A stretch of 64,000 bases of DNA, taken from the NCBI GenBank assembly GCA_030849465.1, contig JARVLF010000018.1, positions 558,001 through 622,000 on the forward strand, written 5' to 3'. The notes under the pieces are model-generated. The model was not told the origin of the DNA and did no database searches. It was given only the letters and a program-made list of their open reading frames with translations. A program made the translations under genes and the position numbers. Positions 1-12,200 of this stretch are shown here, piece by piece. Every line of letters begins with the position of its first letter. Position 1 is the first letter of the stretch. Source of the DNA: Moesziomyces globuligerus. Its lineage: Eukaryota > Basidiomycota > Ustilaginomycetes > Ustilaginales > Ustilaginaceae.

Positions 1-278
1 CACCGTCTGCACCCAGCCTCAAACCCCCCGTCTCTGCCGGCAGAGCCCATATCAGAACCTTGCATCTCTCGCTTCCATACGCGTCTCTGTCTCCTCTCTG
101 ACGACTTCGCCCAAGGATCCCTGCATCGAAACATCGGCGGCTCATTCCAGCTGTCTGGTCACGTCAACTTCAACAAGTGCTGCAGCAGCATCGCAGCACT
201 TCCTCGCCACCCTTTGGACACGCCTCCCATCGATCGCTGCCCGCTCACTCAACTTGTGGCAGCGTGCTTCTTGACACA
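1..278. other. Left edge, upstream of the NIPA gene
   Basis: Pyrimidine-rich sequence without a supportable gene. It most likely holds the 5' untranslated region and promoter of the downstream Mg2+ transporter. The reading frame is open upstream to about 177, but only from a GTG codon, so I do not count it as coding. Confidence 0.5.
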
Positions 279-1790
279 ATGCTCACATCTCGCACCACCC
301 TCGTAGCGTTGCGGCAACGCATGCTCCAATGTGCAACCATCGCCATGCTCCTCTGCACCATCGCAACACACGCGGCTCCAGCACCCATAGATCGACCCGG
401 CTACCTGCCACCAGAAGCGCAGACTCCCGCCGAGTCCACCCAATCCTCGCTCACACAGCAGAAGTGGATCGGTCTCACGCTCGCCATCAGCAGCTCGCTC
501 GCCATCGGCACCAGCTTCATCATCACCAAGAAGGGCCTCATGGACGCCGCCGACAGGCACTCCGGCCTCGCCTCGGACGGCCACACCTACCTCCAGAACC
601 CCATCTGGTGGGCCGGCATGGCCACCATGATCGTCGGCGAGGTCGCCAACTTTGCCGCCTACACCTTTGCGCCGCCCATCCTCGTCACGCCGCTCGGCGC
701 GCTCAGCGTGCTCATCGGCGCCATCCTCGCCTCGTTCATCCTCAAGGAGGAGCTCGGCCGCCTCGGCAAGGTCGGCTGCACCCTCTGCCTCGTCGGCACC
801 GTCATCATCGTCGTCAACGCGCCCGAGGACAAGGAGATCCAGACCATCGACGAGATGCTCAACTACGCCCTCCAGCCCGGCTTCCTCTTCTACTGCACCT
901 TTGTGCTCGGCTTCTCGCTCTTCATGATCTTCCGCATGGTGCCCAAGTACGGCCGCAAGACGCCGCTCGTCTACATCTCCATCTGCAGCCTCGTCGGCTC
1001 CATCTCGGTCATGAGCGTCAAGGGCCTCGGCGTCGCGCTCAAGCTCACCTTTGCCGGCAGCAACCAGTTCACCCATCCATCCACCTACTGCTTTGCCATC
1101 GTCGTCGTCGTCTGCATCCTCACCCAGATGAACTACTTCAACAAGGCGCTCGACCAGTTCTCCACCAACGTCGTCAACCCCATCTACTACGTCTTCTTCA
1201 CCACCTCCACCATCCTCGCCTCGGTGCTGCTCTTCCAGGGCTTCAACACCACCACCTCGGCAGCCGTCTCGCTGCTCGGCGGCTTCATCGTCATCTTCAC
1301 CGGCGTGTATCTGCTCAACCTCAACCGCATCATCGACCCGGTGACGCAGCAGCCGCGCATGTCGCTCGTCACGGGCGAGGGCACCACGCGCATGTCCGAG
1401 CAGCACGAACGCCTGCTCGACCAGCAGCGCGCCATGAGCAGCCTCGCCAACGGCAGGTCCAACTTCCCAGGTCGCAGCGCCAACGTGCTTGCGCACGGCA
1501 GGAGGAGCAGCGCCGGCTCGTCGGTGCTCTTCAATGCCTACGAGAACGAGGAGGCGTTGGGGCTCGCGCGCCTCGACGAGGACGAGTACGACGAGGATAT
1601 GCGCGATACCTCGCCCATGATCCGACAGGGCAAGACGCACGCAGCACGTGTGGGCGAGGCGCAGAGGGCGCATCGTGCGAGCCCGAACGGTCACAGGCCA
1701 TCAGCGGAGAACGGCACCCGCACCCAGCGTCAGCTCAAGCGGCAGAGCCTGATCGACGATTCCGCCGGCGACTTCGAGAACGCAAAGTGA
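279..1790 (+). CDS. NIPA-type magnesium transporter
   Basis: A 503-residue multi-spanning membrane protein of the NIPA (DUF803, drug/metabolite transporter superfamily) Mg2+ transporter family. The family start of TM1 is clear at about residues 70-90 (GLTLAISSSLAIGTSFIITK), followed by loops and helices typical of NIPA proteins (GEVANFAAYTFAPPILVTPL, then GALSVLIGAILASFILKEEL), with nine or so membrane segments ending near residue 345. The first ATG of the frame is at 279. It begins a hydrophobic N-terminus (residues 15-33, then Ala-Pro) that looks like a cleavable signal peptide, which is not typical of animal NIPA proteins. The roughly 155-residue C-terminal tail is hydrophilic, with an acidic DEDEYDED patch, and is probably cytosolic. 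Family assignment is secure; the ion selectivity is inferred from the family. No intron. Confidence 0.9.
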   Translation: MLTSRTTLVALRQRMLQCATIAMLLCTIATHAAPAPIDRPGYLPPEAQTPAESTQSSLTQQKWIGLTLAISSSLAIGTSFIITKKGLMDAADRHSGLASDGHTYLQNPIWWAGMATMIVGEVANFAAYTFAPPILVTPLGALSVLIGAILASFILKEELGRLGKVGCTLCLVGTVIIVVNAPEDKEIQTIDEMLNYALQPGFLFYCTFVLGFSLFMIFRMVPKYGRKTPLVYISICSLVGSISVMSVKGLGVALKLTFAGSNQFTHPSTYCFAIVVVVCILTQMNYFNKALDQFSTNVVNPIYYVFFTTSTILASVLLFQGFNTTTSAAVSLLGGFIVIFTGVYLLNLNRIIDPVTQQPRMSLVTGEGTTRMSEQHERLLDQQRAMSSLANGRSNFPGRSANVLAHGRRSSAGSSVLFNAYENEEALGLARLDEDEYDEDMRDTSPMIRQGKTHAARVGEAQRAHRASPNGHRPSAENGTRTQRQLKRQSLIDDSAGDFENAK

Positions 1791-2489
1791 GCAGACGCAC
1801 ACATGCACATCTTTGTGCATCGGCCAAGCACCGAGTGGAGGCATGCATACAGCTTGTCCAGTCGGTCGACTGCATGCGACCAAGGGTCTCGGCTGCGTAC
1901 TGCAAGATGCACCTGCCTGAGGCCAAGCCGGAATCTCGAACGGCAATGCAGCTGCACACATGTGCATATACCTCTCAAACATCGTGCCTGCCGCTCGTTG
2001 TCAGCATTCTTGCGCGCCTTTAGAACAAGAGGCTGGACAGGCCAGGTGGGGTCGGGTCGAGCAAGAGCCGCGACTGTATCATTATGACGCATACACTTCC
2101 CGGGAAGAACAATCTCCAGTCTTCTTACTGCGCGTGTAGATGTGCCTGGTCGAGATGTGGCGCCATCCAAGCGTGGCTCGGAAAGATGCGGGCGGGTCTT
2201 GGGGTAGGAGGTGCTGATGTGGCTTGTATCCCGTCTCTTTAGTCTAGGGGTTGGTGGCAGATGCGAAGGGGATGGATCCGATGTATGCTGTGTGCAGGCA
2301 AAGTTTGACGCCACTGGCCGATTCGGGGACCTGTCGATCCGCTTGTGGCGGCGGATGAGCGTTTTGCAGACGAAGGGCGCACGGTGTCGATCAATGCGTG
2401 GCACTTTGCCAGGGAGAAGAGTAGAGATATAAACCCCCCCGCCCTTGCTCTTTCGCAACGCTCTTCTGCCTCTTTCAAGCACGTCGAGA
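1791..2489. promoter_or_regulatory. Intergenic: NIPA 3' end and RRM-gene promoter
   Basis: No supportable gene. A TATA-like GATATAAACC lies at 2426-2435, about 60 bp before the chosen ATG of the RRM gene, and is followed by a C run. Short antisense frames here are not convincing. Confidence 0.45.
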
Positions 2490-4536
2490 ATGATTGGACG
2501 CAACGACGGGATGGTATACGCGCACAGTTCTCCTGGCGTCAAGATCGATACGCCCTCGGTGCGGTGGAGCGAGACGGCGGAGGACAAGCGGACGCGCATG
2601 GCTGCGCCGGCTACGCCGTGGCGTCCACGCATCCTGCGTCGCGATCACACCGACGAGGATCACGATCAACCCAGCCCTCTCGATCGCAAGATCAACATCC
2701 TACCGCTCCGACTGGGTCAGCAGGACGCAGCTGGCTTCTCGCCAGCTCCCAGCTCGGCAACACTCGTACCGAGTGCAGACAAGGAGGACGCCAAGTGCGA
2801 CGATGCATACGCACGCACCTGCTTCCCGCCTCCGAACCTCAACGACAAGCCAGACCCCGTGGCGCCAAAGCACCCCATGGCTCAGACGCCAATGTTCGGA
2901 CAAGGATACCGATCAAGGGCCGATGGTGGTCGAACGGGCCACAACGATGAAACCAACATCTATGTCAACGGTCTCCCCAAGGAGTAAGTCGCACGCCTCT
3001 TTACCTCTGAGCACACGTAGACAAGTCGGCTGAACGAGTTCTGCGTCTTTGGTGATGAAACAGGATGAACGACAACATGCTCTATCTGCTCGGCTCGTTC
3101 TGCGGCGTCGTCATCAGTCACAAGGCCATGGTCGACCGACACACGGGTCTGTGCAAAGGCTTTGGCTTCCTCATGTTTGCCACGCCGGACATGGCGATGC
3201 ATGCGATCGAATGGCTCAACTCGCACGGCTTCTCTGCCTCCTTTGCAAAGGTAAGCCACCCCCCCCCCCCCTTTCCTCCTGTCCCTTTGCACACGAGTCG
3301 TACCTTTTGACTGACATCTGTCGGTGCTCGGGGGTTCAGGAATCGTTTTCGGCGCGGTTGCGAAGGATGGCGGACGCAAGCTCCACCAATGTCTACCTGA
3401 GCAATCTGCCGGTCAAGCTGAACGAGGCGCAGCTGGAGCAGCTCTTTAATCCGCATCCGGTGGCGAGTCTCAAGATCCTCTACGACGTGCATGGCGAGAG
3501 CAAGGGCGTCGGATTCGTCCGGCTCTTTGACAGGCAGACGGCTCGGACGTGCATCGAGAGACTGCATGGACGTATCTTGCCAGGGACGACGCTGCCGCTT
3601 CAGGTCAGGTTCGCGGATAGCGAGGCGCAGAAGCAGCTCAAACACTCGGCTCAGCAGAAGCAGACGCTCGAGAATCTCGGTCTCTTTTCCACCCATCCCC
3701 GAGCTGCGGGAGCAAAGGTACACCCTCCCTCCCCGTTCGCTCCTCCCTCAACTGAGCTTGGAGTGAGCAACTGCGGTGCGGGGGAACCAGGCGCGAGGAC
3801 GATGCAACGTCTCGGTGCCGTCCGAGGTATGGGTGCGGGTGCCGGACAGATGATGTCGCCGGTAATGGGAGCAGGGTTTCCGCTGGGAATGCATGCTGCT
3901 TCTCCCGAGCTGCCCTTCGGACCGGGCCTGCTGAGCGCCCACGGTCTTGGGATCCAGATGCAGCCGCACCTCTGGACATCTGCCAGCCTGAGCCCCGTGC
4001 AACTGGGCCAGCCAATGCTCTCGCCCGACTGGCCCACGATGTCCACTCCGCAAGTCATGTTCTCTGACCAGGTCTTTTACTCTGCCCCAGGCTTCCGGTC
4101 TCTGGAAGAGCAGTGGGGCAAGCCGAAGTCACACGACCCCGAACCGCGCCTTGCACCTCCGCGTCCTTTCATCCCGCCGCCCGGTCCGGTTCGGCGCGAC
4201 AACGGCAGCGAGGACGATGAGACGGCTACACCGATGCGTGCTCAGTCTGCGCGGAAGGAGGCGCGCGTGGGTGATAGCGCTCGCGTTCGGTTCCCCGGCG
4301 GCGACGGCCGTGCGGTGAGGGAGGCGACGGCGAGGGTGGCGTCGGATCCGATGGCGCTGGTCAACGCACAGGCACGGCTGCGCGAGGCAGCGATGGCCGC
4401 AAGGGTCCGCCGCGCCGTGTCGGCCGACCAGGCGATCGAGGCGGCCGACGACTCGGGCGCCTCGAGCGAGCAAGCCGACGACGACGACAGCAGCCTCTCC
4501 ATCGAGATCCACATCCACCCCGACGCCACTGGCTAG
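2490..4536 (+). CDS. RBMS/MSSP-like protein with two RRM domains
   Basis: Three exons: 2490-2983, 3064-3250 and 3340-4536, giving 625 residues. Both introns are GTAAG...CAG. The joined product has two RNA-recognition motifs. RRM1 is about residues 155-228 (RNP2 NIYVNGL; RNP1-like KGFGFLMF) and is split by intron 1 right after GLPKE. RRM2 is about 240-325 (RNP2 NVYLSNL; RNP1-like KGVGFVRL). The pair and the short linker between them closely match the animal MSSP/RBMS single-stranded nucleic-acid-binding family and fungal relatives, so a role in binding mRNA or single-stranded DNA is inferred. The remaining 300 residues are low complexity, rich in Gly/Met/Pro/Ala, with an acidic EQADDDDSS end. 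A stretch at 3718-3790 has intron-like ends but must be retained to keep the frame. The start at 2490 is the first ATG after the TATA-like box. Confidence 0.85.
3259..3271 (+). repeat. Poly(C) tract, 13 bases, in RRM-gene intron 2
   Basis: A run of 13 C lies eight bases downstream of the donor site of intron 2 and is followed by a T/C-rich stretch. Confidence 0.9.
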
Positions 4537-5385
4537 GGAAGGGACCCAGACGCTCGCGCTACAGACTCGAAAGGTTATCGCCTCTGCTTTGGATCGTCTC
4601 CTCCGTTTACTCTGTCCATCTCTTCTTCCGATTTCTGCTTTCGTCATTCCGCTCTCACACTAGCTCGGCCGGCCATCCTAGGCCGGCTTGCATTCTTCGT
4701 TGATCTGCACCCTCGGACAATCCATCGCGACCTGGCCTCTATGAAGAAGTGCAGCGCAATAGGCTTTCGGCCGGTGGGTCCGGGTACGGCGGAAGGAGGT
4801 TGCAAGGGTGCGGGTGTTGGCGAATGAGGAGCTCGCCTGATGGGCCGTGAAAAAGGGACGCCCAAAGCCGAGAAGTTGGGCGAGAAGAATGCACGGCGCA
4901 AAGTGCGCATGGCCTGTGCAGAAGATTCGCGGGAGATGCCTCTTTCAAAATCACACCGCAGCCTGCATGTCGTGCGAGCAGCGAGCGTCGGCCGTCCCGG
5001 CTCCCAACAAGTCGCTCCATCGGGCAGAGGGCTGAGTTCGGAAGCGCCGACCCTCGAGACGATGGGAGGAGTGGACGGCCCTGTCATCGGCAGATCCGCT
5101 TTGGCGCTTGCGAGACATCGGGCCTTCCGTTTCCACGTCGATGCGAAGAAATCCGAGGCGCGACTCGAAAAAAGTCACATCCCCCCAGCAGCGAGACAAG
5201 AAGACTGTGACTGCTGCCGCGCCTGAGCGAGTCGGACGATGCACTGCTCAGCCCGCCCTTTCCCTTTTCGTGATGCTCTCTCCCCATCTCCCTCTCGGCC
5301 TGGCAACGCATCGTCTCATCGGACCATCCTCCACTACCATCTCCCATCGCCTCATCCACCAGCCACTTGGAAGCGATACCGAAGC
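4537..5385. promoter_or_regulatory. Intergenic: RRM-gene 3' end and CHO2 upstream region
   Basis: No supportable gene. It contains a perfect 7-bp hairpin at 4668-4687 near the RRM-gene end. An AAGTCACA (5172-5179) and an opposing TGTGACT (5206-5212) lie about 175-215 bp before the CHO2 ATG; similar motifs occur at 15.9 kb. The last 100 bases are pyrimidine-rich, as expected of a 5' leader. Confidence 0.45.
4668..4687. repeat. Short perfect hairpin after the RRM gene
   Basis: GCCGGCC, six-base spacer, GGCCGGC. It lies 132 bp past the RRM-gene stop, so it could be in the 3' UTR. No function is evident. Confidence 0.6.
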
Positions 5386-8300
5386 ATGGCCACCGCTTCC
5401 ACCCACGACGCTGCGGCGTCCGAGGGGCTGCGCCAGCGCACCATGCACGCCAGCCCCGCAAACTCGTCGCGCTCCGACCTCACCGAGCTCGCCAGCCCGT
5501 CCGGACTCAAGGACCATCCGGCCAAGAACGCAGCTGGCTCGGACAAACGGCTCGAAAAGGTGCTTGGAAGGACTCCCGACGGCACAGGTACGTATCCGAA
5601 CCCCACACATCCCCGCATCCTGCCTGCAGGCGAGCACCACATGCCCGCCAGTTCTGCCGCGGCTTAACTCGATGCCCGTCCCGCCGCCAAAGTTTCGCAC
5701 CGCCCCCGTGCCTGCCTGTGCCTCTGTGCCCCTCCTCAGGCCCCATTCGCCCTTCGCTCGCCCCGCTGCTGCGAGTCGGGTTCGGAAAGCGTCCTCTTCG
5801 GCACGATTCGCGCACCTAGGCGGATGTGCAGTCTGCCGAACCATCGACGTTCCCGACTGACACCTCTCTGCTTCCCGAACCACCGTATCTGACGTTACTC
5901 TTGCCCGCCCCGATCTGCATCTCCTTCTGCTTTGCTCCGCTATGCCTTCCCCTTCCGTCTCGATGCCTCCATCGGATTTGCATGCTGTCGGTCATGTGCC
6001 CTCTTCGACGCCTTGCACGCTTGACGACCTCCCCTGGCAATGATGCCATTGCGTCACTACAGTCTTTACGGTACCTCATACCCCGGACATGCTCTCCTCC
6101 ATCTTCGACCCGCGTCAGCCTAAGACTCCGCTCGACATCGTCACCGTCGCCTCTCTCTCCCTCCAGATCATCCTCTACTTTGCCCTCTCCCGTCGTGCTG
6201 CACAGCTCTTCTTCTTCGTCTATTTCGCCTTCTGGCGTGCTTCCTACAATGCCGGCCTCGGCTGGATCCTCAAGCAGCAGAGCGAGAGAGGCTGGATCAT
6301 CCGCCAGGTCAAGCACCACGGATGGATGGACGCAAAGCGTCGTCCGCGCATCCACAACTGGATCAAGCAGCAGCTCGTCACCAAGATGGACAAGGACTAC
6401 CAGTTCGACGCCATGCCCATGGACTACAACGTGTGGATCATGTTCCGCAGCATCGTCGACGTCATCCTCCTCAACGACTTTGTCGCCTACTCGCTCTTCG
6501 CCTTCTCCTGCACCCGTCTCCCCGAGGGCCACTCGCTCGCCATGCACATCCTCCGCTGGGTCGCTGGCTGGACGCTCATCTTCTTCAATCTCTGGGTCAA
6601 GATCGACGCGCACCGCGTCGTCAAAGACTACGCCTGGTATTGGGGCGACTGCTTCTTCCTCTGCCTCCAGAGCCTCGTATTTGATGGCGTCTACGAGATC
6701 GCTCCCGATCCCATGTACTCGATCGGGTATGCGGGCTACTACGGCCTCTCGCTCGTCAGCGGCAGCTACGCCGTGCTCTTCGTTTCCTTAGCCGCCCACT
6801 TTGCGCAGTTCCTCTTCATGACCTTCTTCGAAGGCCCTCACATCGAACGGACGTACGGAGAGAGAAAGCCTCTGGCTGCTCGCGTGCCACTCCGACAGGC
6901 TCCCTTCAATGCTGCCTCTCGCAAGGCTGCGCACGCTGATGAAGATGCTGATGCCGCCCGAGCGGACGTCGGCTCGCGCTCGAACGCTGCGACCAACGAC
7001 TTCGCGGGCCCTACTCCGAGCCAGACCGAAGGCTCTACCGCTCTGACCACCGAGGACGAGGCATCCGACGACGAACATCGCAAGGCCTTCAAGCGCAATG
7101 CGCTCCGGACCTCCTCTTCTTCCGACGATGCCATCAAGCAGCATCTCTCCGGCATCCAGCAGGCCAAGCAGGAGCGCCCCGCCACCACGCTGCACGATCT
7201 TCACCATCGCATCTTCCGCAAAGACACTGTCGGATTCCGCAACCTTGACCTGATGCGTGCCAACGACTTCCTTCTCGTCGTCGGTGCCAGCTATGCACTC
7301 CTCCCGCTCATGCTTCCTTCGATGGGCCGCACCGCCCGACTCGCGCTGCTCTTCGCCAACGCGCTCGCCTGGCGCACCTTCCATTCTTTCGGGCTCGGCA
7401 TGGCGCTCTCGCGTCAGTCCGAATCCAAGTGGATCGTCCGCCATTTCCTCAAGCACTATGCCTACTCGCAGCCCCAGGACGCCGTCTTCGAGGCCTTTGG
7501 CCACTGGAAGACCATCTACAACACCTCGCTCGTCATGACGTACATCTCGTTTGGCGCGCTTGCGTGGAACTGCTACACGCCTATCGGTCATCCGGACTGG
7601 ACCGTCGGTCCGGAGCTGCTGCGCCACACGCTCGGACTGCTGCTGGTCGCGCTGCACGTGTGGACGGCCAACTCGTCGTACGAGGTGCTCGGACCGTTTG
7701 GCTGGCTGTACGGCGACTTCTTCATCGACGAGTACCCGCACCAGCTCTACTACACGGGCATCTACCGCTTCCTCAACAACCCCGAGCGCAGCATGGGAGG
7801 CGCCGCCTTCTTCGGGCTGGCGCTCGTGGCCGGGTCGAAGCTGACGCTGGTGATGGCCATCGTCTCGTACGTGGCGCACTGGGGTTTCCTCTCGTACGTC
7901 GAGGGTCCGCACATGCGCAAGCTGTACGGTGAGGCGGCGCTGCGCAAGGATTCGGGCCTGACCAAGCAGCTCAAGTCGCAGTGGGTGGCTGCCAAGGACT
8001 CGGATCTCTTCCGACTGGCGCAGGAGCATCCGACGATCAAGAACGTGCAGGGCACCATCGAAAAGGTGCAGCGCGATGCGGCCGAGGCGTTCGAGGAGTT
8101 CTTCCGCCAGTCGCGCCCGCGCTTCGAAGGCATGCTCGAGGAGACCAAGGTGCTCCTGCAGCAGAGCCGCGACCGGCTTCTGATCGTGCGCGTCGAGGAT
8201 GACCAGAAGCTCCAGTCAGACGGCGTCGATCGGTCGCGCTACGGGCTTTCCGTCCGTGCGCCGGCTCAGACGGCCGCGTCCGAACCGTTGCGCTTCCACC

Positions 8301-9082
8301 TCGGCGAGCCGATCGCGGTTGAGTGGCGCGCGGCGCCCAACCACTCGCGCCGCGACTGGATCGGTGTCTACCTGCTCTCGCGCTTTGGCGGAAAGGAGGG
8401 CGCCGATGACGCCTCGTTCGTCACCAAGATCTCGAGCCAGGGCAAGTGGTTGGGTGTCGCCGAGGACGCTTGGATCGGCGACGTGCCTCGCGGAGAGAAT
8501 GCCGCCGAAGCTGGGGCTGCCAAGCAGGCTGCCGACGGCGCAGAGGTGCGCGGTGTCTCGGTGTTCTGCGATGGCAAGCTGCCGTGGGTGCCAGGCACGT
8601 ACGAGTTCCGCTACCACCACGACGCCAAGCACAACGTCCTCGCGCGCTCGCAGCCCATCGAGATCTACGTCGGCACGCCGAGCGACCGCTACGCCTCGGA
8701 CGAGGACGAGCTGGCGCAGACGTCCGAGATCATCAGCGACATTGTCCGATTTTCGGCGCCGTCGACGCGGCCGCTCCGGCTGTCGATCTCCCAGCCGGCT
8801 CCCACGGTGATGACGGGTGGAGAGAGTGCGTCCGAGGAGGCGGTGGATACGTCCGAGTCGGTGCAGCCGCTCGTGCCGTTGGCCGGCACGGATGGCGCAC
8901 ACGACTTTGTCATCTGGGACAGGAAGCAGGCGGCGCGCATCTCGGCGGCAATCCGCCACGCCTTCCAGTTGGAGCTCGCACCGGAGGTCATCATCGCCGA
9001 GGCCAACGTCCGACGTCTGGCGCACGACGTTGTCGAGGGCAGAAAACTCCTTCGTCCCGCCTTCCAGCCCATGATGAGCTGA
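5386..9082 (+). CDS. CHO2: Phosphatidylethanolamine N-methyltransferase CHO2
   Basis: First enzyme of the methylation route to phosphatidylcholine: it transfers a methyl group from S-adenosylmethionine to phosphatidylethanolamine in the ER membrane. Two exons, 5386-5587 and 6063-9082, give about 1073 residues (the yeast enzyme is 869). The join restores TPDGTVFTVPHTPDMLSSIF, a strongly family-like sequence, which fixes the intron. The body contains two multi-helix methyltransferase repeats, each ending with the same signature: EGPHIERTYGE near residue 335 and EGPHMRKLYGE near 690. Between them is a charged, Ser-rich insert (about residues 350-465). The C-terminal 330 residues are soluble, including the fungal Cho2 region around WIGVYLLSRFG. 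The 475-base intron is long for this window. It runs convergent to NPR3 with 152 bp between the stops. Confidence 0.95.
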
Positions 9083-9234
9083 ACCCCACCGCCCGTCCTT
9101 ACACTTGCAGCCACCTCTCCTATAGACAACACAACCCCACACCGACTCGTTCGCGACGACGCCAAATCTAAACACACGCTCGACAGATGCATGATGGCAA
9201 GATCGAGGGATGGGAGTTTGGGCTGGGCTGGGAT

Positions 9235-12200
9235 TTAGGGATGCATGAAGGTGATGATGAATTCGCGAAAGATGGCGAGGAGGCGACGGATGTCGCGGCG
9301 ACGCATCTTTACGCGGTATTCGATCTCGTCGATCGAGTGTTTGCCGTTGAGGTAGGGGAGGAGGCGGAAGAAGTTTTTGACCGTGGCGGGGTCTTTTCCG
9401 TGGACCATGGAGGCGATGTATTCATTTTCCCTTCGCGAGGCTCTTGCGGGTTCGACGATGAGGGATTCCGTAAAGTCGTCTGTTGTTCTAGGGGGAGCGT
9501 AGACCGAGTCTGAGTCGGAGTCGGACGACAACGACAGGTCTGAATCGGTCTCGCCGGAGGCAGAATGGCAGGATGAGCAGGAGCACGAATCGTCGTGTTC
9601 GGAATCGGATTCGCTGGGAGGAGGTAAATCAGGTCTTTCGCTTGCGGTTGAGATCCTCCTGCGACTGGACTGCGTTGGTTGAGGCTGCACCTGAACGGGG
9701 AGGTGCGAGTCATCGTCTTTGTCTTCATCGATCTCCACCTCTGCACCCAAGCCGAACCCCCTCACGCGCATTCGCGCGCGGGAGGGCGATCTGGACCGAG
9801 CGACCTTCCTGGCTACGCCGGTGCTGAAACCGCGCGCGCGGCGAACACTGCCCTCGGCACTCGACGAAACCACCTCGCCCAACGATCGATCGCGCACGTG
9901 CGCCGGCACAGTCCTCCCCACCCCCGCCGGCGTCGTCGGTCGACTGTACGCACCCGTCGTCGGCGTCATGCTCAACACCTCCCGCCCCTTGATCCCGCCA
10001 CCGGACGACGACGACGCCGACGTATCCGCACGAGCCCGCCCTCCGAGCTCACCGCGCTCGCTCAGGCTGAAGCTCACCGACATCCCCGGTGCCGCCGTCG
10101 ACGGCGACCGTGATCGCAGCACCGGTCGCCGCTCGAACTTGAGCTCGTCCAGCGGCGCACCCGTCCCAATCGGAATCCCTCGCTCACCTCCAGCCCCACC
10201 ACCACCACCGCTGCCCTCGGACGGTGCACCAGAATCCCTGTGCCCGCCGTGACGACGATGATGGTGGTGATGATGATGGTGATGGTGGTGGTGAGGAGGA
10301 CGGGCGTCTTGGCTGTGGCTGGTATTGGGCTCATCCGTGTTGGAAAGGGTGAGGTCTTGGTTGGAGCCGGAGATGGCTGCTGCCAGTGCAGCAGCCTCCA
10401 CGACGCTGGAAGGATCTACCAACACCGAGGGCCGCGAGACACTCATCTGCGATGCAGCCTTCGACGCGAGCTCCTCGCCCGCTGCCGGATCGCGGAGGCG
10501 CTGGCGTGCGTCGACGGATCTCGACCGATCGCGTTCTCTGCTCCGGCCTCTATCCTCGTGCGTCTCGTCGCGCTTCTTGTTCCCATCCGCGAGCTCCGCC
10601 GCTCTCCTCCTGTGCTGCTCTGCATTTTGCGACTTGCGGATGCGGCGAGCCTCTGCGCGCGCGGCCCTCTCGCGCTTGCGCTCCTTGAGCGCCCTGTGTC
10701 GGTCGTGTCTCTCGGCACGCCTCTCGGCGGTGCGGCGCTTGATGGCCTCGGTCGCGATGAGCCGCAGCCGGATATGCATCTTGACCACCACCTCCCTCCG
10801 CAGCAGCCAGATGAGCACGTTCAGCGCCAACTCGCGCTGGTGCCGCCCGGGCAGCAATGCGCTCAGCGCGCGGCTGGACGACGACAGCTGCGACAAGAAC
10901 ACCGGCAGCGGCACCAGGTCCGGAAAAGCCTGCGCCCACACGCGCGCCAGCGCGCCCAGCCGCGCCACGTCGAACAGCGGCGAGATCGCATACACGTGCC
11001 CCGGGCGCGGGATGTCGATCACTCGCGCCTGCCGGTAGTAGATCAGATGGCGAACCATCGGATATACGTCCTCGTACAGGTCCCATCCGAGCATGTCGGC
11101 GACCTCGCTAAAGTTGAGCGCATGCATCAGGTCGGGTCGGAAGAGCGAGGTGAAGTTCCTGGCCAGCTGTTCGAAGCCGTGTGTCTCGGGCTGGTGCTCT
11201 CCTGGCGTCGCGTCGCCCGCGGGACTGGTGCTGCCGGGCGTCTGACGACCGCGCGCCGCCTCGTCCGGCTGATCATGCAGCAGCAGCAGCGTCTTCCACG
11301 GTAGCAGGTAGGGCCCCGTCGTCCGGCACCACTCCTCGAAGCTCAGCTGGTGCGGAGCAAGGTCCAGCAGCCGATCGTACGTGCCTCCTCCACCGTCCTC
11401 GTCCGCACCCTCCTTGCCGAGCCCGGCGAAGCCACCGCCCGAGAGGAAGATCGGGTCGTTCGGGTCGAGCTCCGTCTCGATGTCGATGGTCTTGGGTAGA
11501 TTCGCGGGCTCCTGCAGGATCGGAGGCAGCTGAAGGTGCACTTCGATGCGGTCGTTGATGGTGAGAAAGGCGTCCGAGGACGTGCTGATGCTCCTGTGCA
11601 GGTCGCGTATGCAGCGTGCGAGCGACGAGATGCCGAGGCATTGGGCTGCGTAGGCGGTGTACGCCTGGCCGTCGTCCATGCACCGCTCGCGCAGCGCGAG
11701 CAGCTTCTCGGTCTCGCGCCCGACGTAGTCCGCCTTGGACTGCTCGGCAAACAGCGCCGCGGTCATCTTGAACACGATGTTGTCGTAGAAGAGCTGCAGC
11801 CACGACGACAGGTCCATGCCGGACATGGCCGTCGACGGATCCGGCCGGTCGAGCACGAGCACCAGGTGGAACTGGCTCAGCGGCGCGGTGGAGCGCGAGC
11901 CGGGCGCATCCGTCGACTGACCCGCGCGAGCGCTAGATGCGGTCCCGTTCGTTTCCGAAGCCTTGGCGTCGGCCTTGTCTCTCCTGGCATCCGCCTCTTT
12001 GGTCGGAGCAGCATCGGCCACGTCGTAAGGACGGATCTCTTTGCGTAAGCCGGAACGGCCACGGCGTTGAGACGACCCGAGAGCATGGGCATCCGCATCA
12101 TCGGAGTCCGTCGCGCCTACATTGCGGTCATGGCAGTCGTCATTGTCTGGTTCGCCCCACGTGCCCGCCTTGCTCGCTGCCACGGGATGGCCGAGGAAGG

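Noticed and set aside
249..1694. 481-codon minus-strand frame opposite the NIPA gene
   Set aside because: Low-complexity Glu/Asp/Val/Arg product, overlapped fully by a conserved transporter.
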